From Phallusia fumigata (Eukaryota; Chordata; Ascidiacea; Phlebobranchia; Ascidiidae): DNA of 64,000 nucleotides. A program made the translations under genes and the position numbers. The stretch lies in assembly GCA_008931825.1 (NCBI GenBank), contig QXVZ01006028.1:1-64000 (forward strand), read 5' to 3'. A model generated the notes under the pieces. That model saw nothing but the letters and a program-made list of their open reading frames with translations, did not search any database and had not been told where the DNA came from. Positions 21,040 through 36,000 of the stretch are shown in pieces (within the stretch, counting starts at the first letter, position 1; each line of letters begins with the position of its first letter).

Positions 21040-24000
21040 TCAAAAAAAGTTGTAAAATGTCCAGTAGACGAAATTGAATATTGCGAACGATGCTGGAAAG
21101 GCAATACGGGCAACTTTGTCTATGATACTGACATCCCTAATTGCTGGGACCTTCAACGTGGAAATGGTTCGCCTAGCACGTGCTGTCAGGCAGTAAGATT
21201 TTCCAACACTTTTAGGGTCCGAGTTTCCCCGCCGTCTTGAAGTCAGATTGGACAGGCGACGGCCTTTGCCCTGAAGCATCAAATAACGTTAAGTTTCAAA
21301 TGGTATTTAGGGTTGTTTTTCGTTCATCATACTAGACACGAATTACACCAAGTCATTTCACTCGAAAAAGAAAATTCTTTTAATCAACTTTAGTTACAAA
21401 ACTAGCAACTCTCGTATCAGGGAGAATTTGGGAGTTACCATGAAAAACTTAATTGTTTTTGACTGAGTCATTCATTCTGACCCGAGTATAAGATGTAAAA
21501 ACTTGACTGGATCTGATTCGCCTGTCGCAGAACTCAAAACCGCTCGGGTAATTATTCGACTTGTGATTCGGGTATTGTCCCTAGAAGGTTGTAGGTTCTA
21601 ATCCCAATCCTTTGTGTTCAACCAAACCCGATTGGCTAGACCGAATTAAAGTTAAACCGATTATCCGAACACCACATTCAAATCCACAAAATAAAACTGT
21701 AAAGAGGGGCTTATAATTGACCATTCTTCAAACAGATGTTGTTCCGTCACTGAGGATGCAATTTAACAAATAAACCAACAACCCACTCTGTAACGACGCT
21801 CAATGTCTTGTAACGGCGGTGTGTGGTTCTATATACATATCTACCAATGGCGCTTTATAACGTCCCCAAGTTGCTAACTATATAGTGCCACTATTTAACC
21901 AAGCAAAATGAACTTAGTATACCAAAGAAAATATAATATACCAAATTCAACACACGGCCAAGCAAACTGATACTTACAAATGCAAAACTGTAACAGCAGC
22001 ACATTACAAACCTGTGTGCGTAGACTAACTTGTCGTCGTCTTGCAATGTTGTTATGAGTGAGTCGAGGTGATATCGATACTCCTGGCATCGCCAGCCCCC
22101 CTTGCGTGTGCATTGCAACGCCACCTGGTGGTGATTGGTGTGTTGTTTCTTGGTAATTGTTCACCTCGTTTACATTGGTGCTGAACTGGGCAGTGAAGTT
22201 GGCTGACTTCTCTTTTTCTTCTTCCTACAACGAAGTTTGTTGAGGTAAATTCAGGGTTTGGAATGTAAATATGTGGCGAAAATCTATGTTGTTAAATTTC
22301 CAACGATCTTCGCATTTAATTACCCAAACGCTTCGGCACTTCGTTTGCTAAAGTGATTATTAACTTAACAATTAAAAAAGTTATACCGTCCGTTAAAAGG
22401 CAAAGGGCGATTAATCGCCGATTTATGTACGTTGGAGTACAGAGTTAAGACCAAAAAACACTGCAACTAAATTTTATCCATCATTTTACCTCAAGAGCAT
22501 GCACAAGTCTCTGTCTAAGTTTCTTTCTTGTCAGCCTCGCAATATTTCCGTAGTAAGTACAGTTCACCATGGCGTATTCCAACAACGCGAGAAAGACAAA
22601 CACGAAACAGCAAATGAGGTAAACATCCAGAGCTTTGATGTCCGGGATCTTAGGCAAGGATTGCCTGACGTTGGTGCTGATTGTAGTGATGGTCAGCACA
22701 GTGGTGATTCCTAAGGTGAATTGGATTTAGATACGATTTTGAATAACGAGAAATGTGAAAGGGGGTTTGCCAGAGATCACTTTATTCATTTTTAAGAACG
22801 TTTTTACCGTCATTGGAAAACACAAACTTAGAGCAGTAACAGAAAAAGTATAGCTGAGATAACCTGTTTGTACAGTCAACCTGGGTTTATCCGGATTCGA
22901 TATCTGTCAAACTAATCCGGGTTAGGCAAATATGCACGAGGTTTAAAATCAAGTGCGGTTGTTTTTCCTGTATTTGCATTTTAAATGTGCAAAATCTGTG
23001 GGAAAATAATGTCATCGAGAAGTTGCAAGTCCTTTAAGTGTTTTCATCGGATAAATCCACGGTTCAAACTCTACAAGGTTTTTGCAAACTGCACTAATAA
23101 ATAAAAGGACACCCCTTAATTGGGGGAAAAATCATTTAAAAAAAATGGTAATTACAAACATTTTTTTAAAACGATCTAACTTCGGTGGTTCTCAATCTTG
23201 GGGGCAATTGTCTACATGTCGGTAACGAGATAGGTGTAGCTGGGCTAAAAATAGTTCTGTCTTATATTACCACTGCCTAGTTTAAATCAAGCAAAATTGC
23301 AAATTAGTTTAATCAGACTGTTGTAAATTGTAGGAAATGGAATTCGGTCTAGTTTAAGAACTGTTAAAGGGATGGAAGAATTACAGCTTGCTAAACACAT
23401 TTTCAGAGATACGTTGAAAAAAATTCGTGCGTTAAATAAACACGGTATAAATTTTCAAAAGACAATGTAGAACAGAAAAAATAAAGCAACGTACCCAGCG
23501 CAACTCTGGCAGCAGTGGCTTCGTGGTTGATCCAGAACGACACCCAGCTCAATATAGTGATAAGTGAACAGGGCAAATAGGTTTGAAGAATGAAGAAACC
23601 AATGTTTCTCTTCAAACGAAAACTCAACGACACGCGAGGATAGGAACCTGCCATTGAACCATGGAACAAATTAGTTCAAAGTTTTTTCATTGAATACAAT
23701 TCAGCTTTGCTTTGTGTGTGCCACAAACACGCTCTTGTTACTTGTAATATCCTTGGGCGCCGGCAGAAAATTTTCCAAGAGGGGGCAAATCCTAAAGCAT
23801 GCATACTTTTTGATAAAACAGATTTTTTTGATGGAGCATATGTAATTGATGAAGTACATTATTCGAAATTCCGGAAGGGCCAAGTGTCCCCTCTTGACCC
23901 TACATTCCGGCGCCCATGGTGCTTCCACGAAGCAAAGTTGTGCGCTGGCGCCACAGCGGTGGCAAATAACGCCGCACATGAAACGTACATATGGAATATA

Positions 24001-27000
24001 TCAGTAGTCACTAGATGGAGCATCGACTATGAGAGACTGATGATTTTTCACGAACCCCCTAAAATCGCTTTACGGACCCCTAGGGGGGCGCGGACCCAAC
24101 TTCGAGAACCAGTGATTCAGCAGAATGCAGGCTAATGGTTGCTTTTTAAGACAAGGTAGTTTAGGTTGAGTGCAACATTTGCACAGTAGTATTATAACTA
24201 CTTTCTTATTTGGTTGAACGTTTTGTACAAATCTTCATGAATCAACTTTAAAGGACGTGAAGAGTCGTATATTTTTCATGCCAACAAAATATTTGTTTGC
24301 AAATGTTGCGCTGGCTGATCGACAGACTTTCAAACATCAATACACAGACAGGTTTTGATGAGTAAAAATCCTGGTTTCTTGAACGCAACGCATCATCATC
24401 ATCATTTCATATTGCTCGAAAGCAAAAAGACACGTGTAACAACATCTTTGACATCACTCTCTTTAATGACTTGAAAAAATCAAAGATTTCGTTCCCTCGC
24501 ATAGATTAAAAGGTTAATAGTGAACATTGATTTAATCCTTTGAAAGGAGTTGGTCAGGGATTACAACGTATCTAATCCCCATCACTGAAACATCAAATAG
24601 CAAGTGCCAATGATTAAGTACATTGATGTGCCGGTTTTTTTCAACAAGCGCAGTTATTACTGAGATGTTCGAGAATTAAGGTCGGGATTAATTTACTGGT
24701 TTTACATTTTTTAACGCTAATAATATTTGGACTAGGGTACCCGGAAGTATTGGTGGAAATAGAAGTTTAGCGCCGTTGTGGACAATAACAATTGGGGGTT
24801 TCTTTTGTTACCCAAACATATTAGACTATTTGGTGTTTTTTGCAACGTGATACATTAAGCACATAGCGATATGTGACACCACATATAAGTAAGAAATACA
24901 TTTGTAAATTTATACAAATTGAATAAGTAAAAAGTGCATTTATTCACCAAAACGTTTTAACCTTGGTTTTTATTGTAACTCATTTAAAACAGTTTAAAAC
25001 GTACCGACCTCAAATGAGACCAAATCACGTTAACCATGGTGATTATGAAAAGCGAACGTTTTCAAATGTCAGTACATTGGGGCATTGCAACGAATTTCCC
25101 CATCAAATCGATTTGAAATGCCGTGAGTGATCTTGACATTCAGGTTGAATGTAGGAGGGAATTTGTTAACGCACCGTTCAAAATCCATACGTTTTACTGT
25201 AGTTTAGTGGATGTGGAATCACAAATCCGCGTGGAAAAGAAATTGATTTTATGCGTGCTTTTTACAAATGTTACCCCAAACGACAACAATATGCCACTGT
25301 CGCGTGGGCTGTTTTTTGCGCTTGATGAAATTTAAGTCACAAGATAGAGCCAAAACAATCACTAAGTAAATTTATCTGCAATCAGTTAATAGATTTCTGA
25401 ATCAGTTTTTTAAGCGATTCAAGACAGAGTGTTCAAACGTTGTTTTGTTTTTTTGAAGAAGTGCACTTTATTCAATTCGAAGAACAAGTTACTAAATGAC
25501 TGTCCAGTAGTAAAATCTATGAAAAATTATTTTAGAAGTTGTAACAATGGCAAATTTCCCTTGTAACCGCTTGAAGAACAGAACAAGACACCGACCTGTC
25601 GCGAAGGTCTTGTTTTTGATGAGTAGCTTATGATCCATGACTTGGAACTGTGCCAACTTGAGATTCGTAATTCCAGTGACAGCGCCGAGCATGTAAAAGC
25701 TGATATCTGACGTCGTGTAGCCGTCTGCACAACACATCTGACGTCATTATGACGTAGCCTTCGTGACGTGCATGTTCACCAAAAAACGGTTTTCAAATTA
25801 TGATTTAGTGTATATGACGTAATACACCGTGTTCGACACTAACTTTTCGCTGTTTGCAAAAAAATTTGGGCCACACCTATGCCACGCCCCTTGGAAATCT
25901 CATTCCTAATCAGCAGAAATGGAAAACAGCCGAAATTAAGCCCTACAGGGACAGGCTTTGAAAATGTCGGGCTTAATAATTAATAAAGCTGTCCGACGGT
26001 GGTCTGATATCTGGGCTTATTGACATTGCGATGTAACCAAATGCATTTGTGGCAGCAACCAGTGTACTGTTGCTACATCGTTGCCAAATTTAGCTGGCAA
26101 AAAGAAAAGTGTTGACAACACGACTGACATCTAAACATAAAAGTTGTTGTGAATATTATCGATCAAAACGTATTTGTTCGCTCAGATTAAACAGTCAATT
26201 TTTGGGATTTTTAATAGCCTAATAATCAGTACTCGATGTAAAAATGCGTTGGTTTGAAGTTTTCTAGGTTATAAAACCCGTTAGGTTATAAAGCCTCGAC
26301 CTCTTTGGACCAAATTGTTTTTTCCAAAGTACTTTAAGATTATAAAGCTTCAGATTATTTTGGTAATCAAACGCTGCCTATGAAATCAATGCCATAGGGT
26401 TTTTAAAGGAATTTTAACACTTACAACTTTCAATTTCGAGTGTGCAATTCTGCTCATCTAGAGGGTAACGACGAAGATTCATCATGCAAGCAAGATCGGT
26501 AGTGACCCTGTAAAAGTAAGTCGCATTTTTTTAATACATTAGGTTAAGGCTGTGTTTCTCCACCTCTTTTCGATGCCTTTGATCCTCTATGACGCCTTTG
26601 ATAAGGTAGGTTGGACTTTCGACTCACAAGTTATAAGATGCAATAATGACGCTTATTATTAAAGTTGGATTTATTGATACAAAAACAGTTTAGCTGCGAA
26701 ACGGAATTATTGTGCGAGGCCCTTGGAAAATTTAAAATCAATCCTTTCCGAAAGGTCAAAAGCAGAAACATGTTTAAAGCATCAAAATGTGGCGACCCAT
26801 CTATTGCCACGTCACTGATGATGACGTCATATTACCCCGAGCAACAAGTATTAACTTAAGGTGCTCACTTCTCTATCATTCAGCCCATCTCTATAGTCAT
26901 AGGTATCGAATTTCACTGATGCAAATTTTCTCAAGTTGCTTATTATTATCGGGACTAATTTTTGCAGAATTATTTGCCGTTTATGCATTCTGTCAACTCA

Positions 27001-30000
27001 GATTTTTATATTTATCAAGTGAGCAAGGTAATTGGTCAAACCTCAGTCCATAGAAAACGGTCCCATCCGGATTAATTCGCAACATACGGTTCTTCCGAGT
27101 GATCGTGTGGATGTAAGATTTCTTGTCGTTCACAAAGTAAGTATCGGGAACCTGAGGTGCAAATAAAAGTCATGCTTAATTACTACGAGACCTACGGTTT
27201 CCTGAGATATGTTTAGAAAGTTATTCTTTAGGTAAAAACATATCCTAAACGATTCAAAGTTGGAAAAAAGGACTAAAAAACACGGATTTTCAAAGTTAGT
27301 CTGATTATGGCAACAGCAAATAATAAAACGTTTGGATTATAATGTGTTTTAAGCTCTCTGGCGGTAATGTGTTTTATTACAGTTGAGTTACTGTAGAAGT
27401 TCGGGTAAAAATTTGTAGTATTCGCTGTCTTTTATACAGAACAGTTGTGTGATAAGGAAATATTAACAAATATACCAACGACATCTAGATGACATTCACA
27501 AATGGAAAACAGTAGTGAACGAGGCTACCAACGACTAAATCCATCATTGCGTTGTAGGCATCAGGGCTGGGGATAATGTATGAGATTGCGTAAAAGGCAA
27601 AACGCATCAACCCTTTGGAATAACATGCTTTTAAGGTGGAGCATAAGGTCGGATTAGTCATAAAATGTATTGCGTTTCCTTTTACAACGTTTTCATGTCG
27701 TATATAGCTGGGAGTAAAATGTCTGTCTAATCGCATTTGGAAATGTAGGCGCACAGAATTGAAATTTGCGAATTTGAAAGCAAAAATTTAAAATACTACA
27801 TTTTTACAGTTTTAGAACCAGCAATTAAAAACTGGTTTTATGAAGAAAAGAATCACTACTTGTATGTTACACAACGTGCAACTGTAATGCTATATAATAT
27901 AACTCGTGACCAGCAATTTAAACACCCAGGTCATATGAACTAAAGCCACAATATGGTGAAACAAACTCCCTAAATCGGCATCCCCTCGAAGGTGATTATT
28001 TGTGGCACCCCAAGTGAATTACGAGTTCATAATCCAACACATTTTTGATCCAAGTCAAACGACCCTGTGTGTTTTTTATCGCAAAGTGCAGTGTAAATGC
28101 AGCAACCAGCTACAGAGTTCGCTTTGTAAAGATTTGCCTACTAAAAACATAAAGCAGTGCCGTCATTAACATTAACATTCTGGCAAAAATTGTAAAGTGG
28201 CACACTGCGTTGAAAAGGTTGCCAAGCATGTCCCAAATGCATCGTATTACGAATTCTGCACCACTAATTAGCCGACAAGCCTTGACAAAATTCAAAAATT
28301 CAAAAGAAAGTCAGAATATGTGTTGGAACGTCCTCCTTGTTGCAAACAGAATAAACGAACGACATTTGCAGTGTTGTTTAACGGGAATTATTCACTTTAA
28401 ATCCATTAGCAACTAACTACTATCGTAAAAACGTTTTTCTGTGGGAATTCCACACCTCGTGATGTAGGCTAAAATTGCAGTCGTTGTTCTTTAAAAAAAA
28501 GTCCATTAGCGGGTTACGAATGGGATATTTCGATTTTCTGCGTGAATGTTATTGGAGAGTTGGTACCGGGCCTCGCGGGGCAGAGAAAGCTATTTGTTTT
28601 TGTCACAACCGCTGATTGTTAGCTGAACGTTATATCCTCATTCAGAAAACATTTTTTCGCCTCAAGTATTTTTAAAGAACATTGCACATGGACCTGTTCA
28701 TACCTTTTATCAAAAATGTTCTGGCCCAAATGGTTATGAAAAGCCAAATGCTTTAATCGTCAAATGTTTTGACAATAGCTCATCCCATTATCAGTGATAC
28801 ATTGAGGTTTGCAGCAGACACGTTGGTATACCTACTTAGATAACCAACATATGTTTTACAAGTATTTTAAAGAGTATCATTTCGTATCGAAGTTGGGGCT
28901 GATTTTACGAAACACTTTTTGATTTGCGTAAAATTTTCCATGCTACGTGAAGTAAAATATCTTTACTGAACCTGGTGTTGCCAAAAACGTTCCAAATGTT
29001 CTTTTTAAATGAATCAGAAAAGCCCACATTTTGTATCAGTTTGTAATTTTTACTTCTTACAACTGAACAGGGACTTATAAAATATCAAAACTTACGTATA
29101 ACAAAGAACAGTATTCTATTTGAATAAGACACCGATAATGTGTGATTACTGAAGCAAATTCAAATGTCGTTTTAAACGTTTTAAAGTATAACGGACAAAA
29201 AACGTTGTAATAGCACTAGTAAAGTTTATAGTCTTACACACTTCATAACATAATAAAATTGCGCAGTTATTTTCATCTTTCATATGCTTCAAGGCCAATG
29301 TTTTTGTCACCAAGGAAAATAAACTCAGTCTAATTCAAATGGCTGATTGGCAGACTTCCCGAAAACGTTTCAGAACAGGCTCACATGTGTAAATCTGCCA
29401 CCATCAAGGGGAAAAGTATTAACCGCTAATCGGATTCTGTCCACTGGTTTCTGCCATAAACTCAATAGATCAAGTTCAAACCCAAGCACTTGTAAATTAT
29501 TGATGATACTTTTGTTCGCAAATGACAAAGTTCGTTTTTTTCTGATGCAGTTTAGGAAAACAAATCATTCTACAAACTGGGCGGAAATATTTCCTTCTTT
29601 ATTGGGTCTATGTGTGAGAGCGCTTAATCTTAAAAGCAGGTGCAACGTTTACAAGCAATTAGGCCATTATAATTAGGACGCTTGAATGTGAAACGTTTGC
29701 TAGTTTTCGAAGAAAACGTATGTAATTCTTCTTTAAATACAATTTTCATAAACTGGCTTGGAAATACCTTTTCAGATTTACATTGAACATGAAAATAACA
29801 TTTTCTATCTCTACAATATGGAAACAAAAAAGCCTTAATTATTAAAAAAACATAATAAAATAAGTCCAATCAAAACTGATGGTTAACATGTTATTTCACG
29901 AAATGTTCTAATAATGCTGAATTTGTAATTGCATTTTTTTGCAGACCAACGCATAATTAAGTGAAATATTGTCACTTTTTTGCAAGCACGTTATAAAATC

Positions 30001-33000
30001 CTATTTAACTCAATAAATAAGTAAGAGTCATCAAATTAATATTTAAACATTAACGACGTAGTTGTACGATATTTTCTTGCCTTTTTAACGCCCAAACGCT
30101 TATTGCATAACGCCCCCTTTTTTCAGGAATATTTTTTTACTTTAAAGAAGCATTTTAATTAAGATCAGACTTGCGATAAAACGGTCGTTGATTAAGGTTT
30201 TAAGCAGGGGCCAGTCTTAAAGGAAAATTTAATTAAAACTGACAGATCCCTTATGTTTCGACAGTTAACAGACTCAGCAAAGATACGTTGTTTAACACCA
30301 TTTTAATCCAGATGTAAAAAAAATATCAAAGTGGCAAACCAAATTTGACCACATCAAAACCATCTTTAGGGACTTTTAAAGTTTTTTTTTCATAACGATG
30401 TGTATCTTTTGTGTATTTGAAAAGTAAAAAACGTACAAGTAATTCCTTACAACGTTTTGGGATCCCCAACGTCGAACTTCAAAACCTCATTTGCCTACGG
30501 GCGGCGCTCAGAAGAATAAACCCACGGGCGATAATTTAAACGCAATTACTGTACGTCGTCTTGCTTCGAACCGCCGAACAATCGATATTTCTCCGCGAAA
30601 CGAATCCATTCGGCGTTGCGCTGATGCTATGGGGATTACCGCCCAACGTAAGGCATTTGGCCTTGTCTGTCACCTTGACTTTTGCAAGAAAATGCTTTTA
30701 ATTCGACAGCAAGGCAACCCAAACGAACCCATTATGTGGTGTGTATTTTGGGACCGCGAATTTTAATCGATGGTTTCGCCAATGTTCTTCAACCCTGAAC
30801 CCGCGCACTCAAACGAGTTCGAAGTCCGCGAAAATATGTTTCCTCACCCAAACCCTCGACATTTCATATTTGTTTGTTACCGCTTGTTACTTATCTAACT
30901 GTTAAAAATAGTTTTGACATTTTTATTGAGTTTGTGAATGGTTATGCTGAGGCAAATAGGCCTAAAAAGCTTAAGAAACGCTTTCTTAGAGTGTGTGCAA
31001 CTATTTGCAGGTTACAAGTGCATATTAAACATTTGTTTCGTATTTCAGGAAAAAGGCGCATACCAACCAGTAATAGTCCGTATGCAAAACATGAGAAAAT
31101 TCAAAGCTACGCCACAAACTTCAAAAAATCGGCGCCAGGGTAGCCTTTGTAAGATTGTATTGTATATTATGATACAAAACACCATAAATGCACAGTGGGC
31201 AGTCTAACTGAAGTGGATTTGCAAACTGTCCAACTGCCGTGACGTTAAAATTTGACAAGAAAAAATGTTTAAGTTTACAGTTACACCGCGGCACACCCAG
31301 CACCATCTCGCGCCACACCGGTTGAGAAACACTGTTCTAGAAAAGAACACAACAACTTCCAGGGTTTGTGGCGTTCTGACGCACAGCATCGCGTCACAGG
31401 CAAATTCAAATTGTTCTTTAATTACTGGTGGCTTGGTATTCGATTAATGGCCGGTTGTTCGGGAGCAGCCCGGTCGATCAGACGTTTTCGATTGGGGAAA
31501 CGCGGCGCCTCGACAGGCTTAACTGGATTGTCAGTTAATTTCGTTCCGCTCTTGGGGGACTCCGAAATCGTTACCGTCTGTCGTTTGCATTTCAGGGGTG
31601 CAACGGTTGTTACAAATTAACAAAGCATGACCTGGCGGAACGCCAAACAATGAAATCGCCATCCGTTGAACCTGATGTTAACTCGGCAACGATTTCTTGC
31701 CAGGGCCGGTTCAGGAAAAGAAAGGGTGGAGGCGGCAATTGCTCGTTGGCGCGAAAAACGTAACAGCCATATGTATCAAATAAAACGTGCCTAACGTAAT
31801 TGCAACGAGTAAGACAGCTTGGCAAAGGGTTAATTAGGAGCATGACCTTTTTTCTAGGAGTTGTTTCGCCTATCGAGGATGCTAAAACAAACACAGCCCT
31901 CCCTCACGTTAATAAGACAAGGGATTTTATGTGTTTCTGTTTGGCATGGAGACCCGCTATTTAAAACTTCATGGTTGTCATTTCAATTTTCACAAAGAAT
32001 GGAAATCACTTTTCCCAGGTGGTCGGGCAGTCGATATATTGATGCTGATCTCATGTAACAAGGTATGTTGAGGGACTTTGTTTGTGACAACTATTGATTG
32101 AAATCGAATTTTTGCACCTATAATTGCAACGAAACTTGACAAATAAGTTTCACAAACAAAACGTTGCTGGTTTTTTTGGATGTCAATTCATGTTGGTGTC
32201 GTAAAGTTGTGGTAATCAGCGTTTTGAAAATACAACAAGGCTTGTAAGCGTTTTTTTGTTTGAACAAACTCTTCTCTAAGATTAAGAGACAATATACAGC
32301 GTTCATCTCAAATGTTTGATGCAGGACATATAGTAAATTGCCCAGGTTAATACTGGGTTGCACAAAGTGAGTCACATTAACTTTTTAAAGGTAACAACCG
32401 AAACATGTCATAAATGGAGACATCATGATCTTTTCAATAGTGTGTCTATTTTAATGATGTGGTAAGTTACAAGAACGATGTCATTAAATCAAAATCCGCC
32501 GTAACAGCGGTGAATTTGAAGCAGCGTAATATCACTCACCCATATTTTGTCGACCACGTTATTGTCCAAAGTCAGGTTCATGGGGATTCCCGTGAAAGCC
32601 AACCGACTGTCAAGCCACTGCTGGTGGAAGTACAACGTCAGAGTATAGTCCTGAAAAGTATTTGAAATAATAAAAACCAGTGATGACAAGCTGACAGTCA
32701 ACACGTCCTACCTACATGTGCTAATAGCCTAAAAAGCAAAACAGTTTGGAATCCATTGAATAAGAAACTGAAGCAGTCGTATGACAGTACGCCAGATCAT
32801 AACGCCTCAGTAAAATCTTCAAATGGCGAATTTGTGGCTAAATATATATTTGTAAGATTTCGATCGACTGTTTTTCTGGAAAAGCGTTCTATTGTTTAAT
32901 GTAGTTTTGACATTTTAGGTGCGTTTTGGGTAAGATGTGTTATTTGTTTACATCAGATTGGTTGTGTCAACACGTTGGCATTTGGGGGGAAAAGTTTGGT

Positions 33001-36000
33001 TTTATAAAAACTGAATTGTCCATACCGTTTCGTTTATTTTCTTGTTGCAGTAAAAGGTGAAAGAGCAGGGTTATTTATTAAACTTGTTTCACATTATGTG
33101 CAATTGCTTGTGGAACACTAAAATTCGCTTGATGGTCCCAGTTATTCCAACAACTTACCATATTGACTTCGGATACTTTATCAATGCTGGCGACTTCAAT
33201 ACTCATCCCCACTGCCAAAGGGTCGGCTGAAAAAAAATAAAAAAAATCGATTATCGAGTTCGAACGTCATCTCGACTTGATTGCTATAATGCAGTAAAAG
33301 ACTTCGCTTATTTTAACCCAGCCGCCCATAATCCCTTGCTAAGCCCCCTATCAGCGACCGGGGCTATAAAGTAGAAGTAAATCGATTCTGAACGCGTAAA
33401 GTGGAATTGCAAGTAAGTTTAACCACCGACTCGGTTGATGATGCGCCATGCGTCAAGTCAAAGTAATCTTTCCCTTTTTGGGACCCTCACAATTACGCCA
33501 GCGATTTAATTTTCAACTGTAACTTCCAACGAGCCGTCAGCGTCTAGTCAAATCCAATCAGCGCAAACTAAATTCACGAATTAAGTACGCACATCACGTC
33601 TACCATGGATTTTAAAAAACCGATCATTTACCATCGAAGTGAGTGGAGCAAAAGCTTATGAATCGCCCAGAGTTTGTTATTTGTGCGGAAAATTTTGCTG
33701 TGGAGATGACAAAAACATTTAAACTTTCAGTAATGTTCCTAAGGTACTTTTTTACTCTTAAGACGTTAATTAAGTGCACACGGCGACTAAATGCCAGAAA
33801 AAAGATTTACAAACAGATGTTTTTGTTCAAACATTGTGAATAAACTTAGGTGCACGATTAAAGAACTTGGGTGATAAAAAACATGTCAGCGAATTCCAGG
33901 GATGCGAATGCCCAAACCCACACCAATCTGAATGCAGAAAAAGATGAATTTGGACTTCGCAAGTCAGTCCCGTTTAAAATGAAACTGCTCATTTACCTTT
34001 TGTCGTGATTTGGCTAACATGGATGCGTGTTACGTTTGGTACATATAAAATTTGGTCTTTTAATAGTTAGATTGTAAACAAAAAACAACACAACTGTTGC
34101 AATAGAAATTAGTGTGTTTTCATGTTTTTCCCTTCGTATAAAATAGATTAAACCGGACGTTAGCATCGCAAAATTAAACACTAAATAAACAGAAAGTGTG
34201 CCTGCGGAAGTACAATTAGGCAGGCTGTTCGTAAGTTTCTTCAGCAATGTAGACAGTGTTGCACCAAGTAAACGTACTCCCTTTGGTTAAACACAAACGC
34301 ACCTCAAAATTCAAAAAAAAAACAAATAGAGAGAAGTGACGGAACTGCAATTAGTCAGGAGGTTTTAAGTACAACGTAAGTGCAGTTGGGCGTGGTCCCA
34401 GCAGAAAAAGGTAATAAAAAGTAAAAACTTTCTTAATTAAAAATATATAAGCGAGAACTTGTACATAGTGAACACATTGCATTAATGCACAGGTAATGAC
34501 AACAGCAATGGTCGAAACGTTTGTATTACATTGTGATAACTATGTACAAGTGCTCTGGCAGTTAAGTTTTTATTAAGCTACCCTTCCAGTCCGTATTTTA
34601 TGTTCCTAAAAAAACTTCCGTTTCTGGTTTAGTTGGCAGTTGAACTTTGACCTACTGCGAGTACGTGGGCATTTTTGCGGGATGGTGACAAATGGGTAAC
34701 AAGTGTTTCGAGGCACATAATCGATTAGCTGGAAAGTATCGACCGGAATTTTGCGCCTCCAAGAACATCAAGACAGACCACAGCGGATGTGATACCAACT
34801 AATTGGAAACTTCATTTGTCAAGTCCTAACTAGGATTTTTTCGATCAAGTTTGGCAAACTTAAAGAAGTGTCGATTTTTGGCAAAGAACACGCAACTGTT
34901 TTAGGACGAATTACATGAAGTAATGATATAATATCTTGCTTTTTTAGTTGTAAACAACCAACGTTTAACTTCAATCCCAAATATCAGCTGACTTTGTGGT
35001 TTTTATTCAACTATTTTGGGGCTGTCAAATAGAAGGAAAGTTTCGTACAAAGTCTATTCAGTCTACAAAAACTGAAGAACTGTTAAAAATATTGTTGGTT
35101 TATAAAATATCTTTTACAAAATAACAAAACTGAAAAATATGCGTTCCGAAGCAGCTGGAGACAAAAATGACTGGTGTTGGTTAAATAGGGATATATAGAC
35201 TTACTTCATCTGAGGATTATATCAGAAAGGCGTCTTCCCATCCTAAAGTACCAAAAAAACGCAAGGGGCCGGTATGCCATATAATGCAGGACCTCATTAC
35301 AATTGTTTTGCGATGCGTGAGATCCAACTTGTTCAATCCAGTGTTAAGCATGTCATCTTCATTAAAGTTAAAACTGCTGATGCGGATTTTAACACAACAT
35401 GCGCTACTTCACTTGTTTTGGGGATGTAAAACTGTTACTCAATGATTTCTTTACGTTCACATTTTGGCGAGTCTATCCACCATGTCATTTGCTTTGTCCC
35501 TGCATTTGACATCGGTTACAAAACGGAAAAAATATCCTCAACCACACAAAACTCACAACAAACATTTGTTCAACTAAAAGGCGTTTTGGTTTGATTTTCA
35601 ATTATTTATTTGTGCTGATTTAAACAATAATTTCACAATGCCTCGTTGCTTAAAGGTTTATGTAAAAAGATTTCTAACATTTATAAGCAGCTTTTCCCGA
35701 GGTTACATTAACTTCATCGAACCAAACCGCCCATCAATGCACAAGGATCAAATTAGAAGAAGACCCGTCGCTTAATAATAAGCTGTTTTAATGGTGTTTT
35801 AAGATCAGCATGTAAAGATATGCATTGGTTGTTGCAACTAACTTAGGTAACCAACGGGAAAACACCTTGCACCGCGAAGAAACTACAACAAATCAGGTAG
35901 CACCGCGATGTACTTTAGAACATTACCTAAACGGATTATACGCAGACCAAAGTAAATAACAAAACTTCTGTCGCATAGAGTCGCCGGCCAAGTATAAAAA

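Larger units (their letters stand above)
23648..25595 (-). other. Beta-subunit intron 7
   Basis: A 1.9-kb intron. Besides the two MITEs at 23754-24118 it holds AT-rich sequence with no gene or RNA that I recognise. Confidence 0.5.

Noticed and set aside
21530-21640. tRNA-like stretch with a B-box-like ggttctaatccc
   Set aside because: No convincing A box or cloverleaf, so it was not called.
23707-24135. 142-codon open frame on the plus strand
   Set aside because: It runs across two MITEs (23754-23916 and 23917-24118), and their inverted ends and repeat matches explain the sequence.
30491-31207. Open frames in GABA-A beta intron 4 as possible exons
   Set aside because: No family motif, and no splice sites that fit the phase of the beta gene. 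The gene is complete without them.
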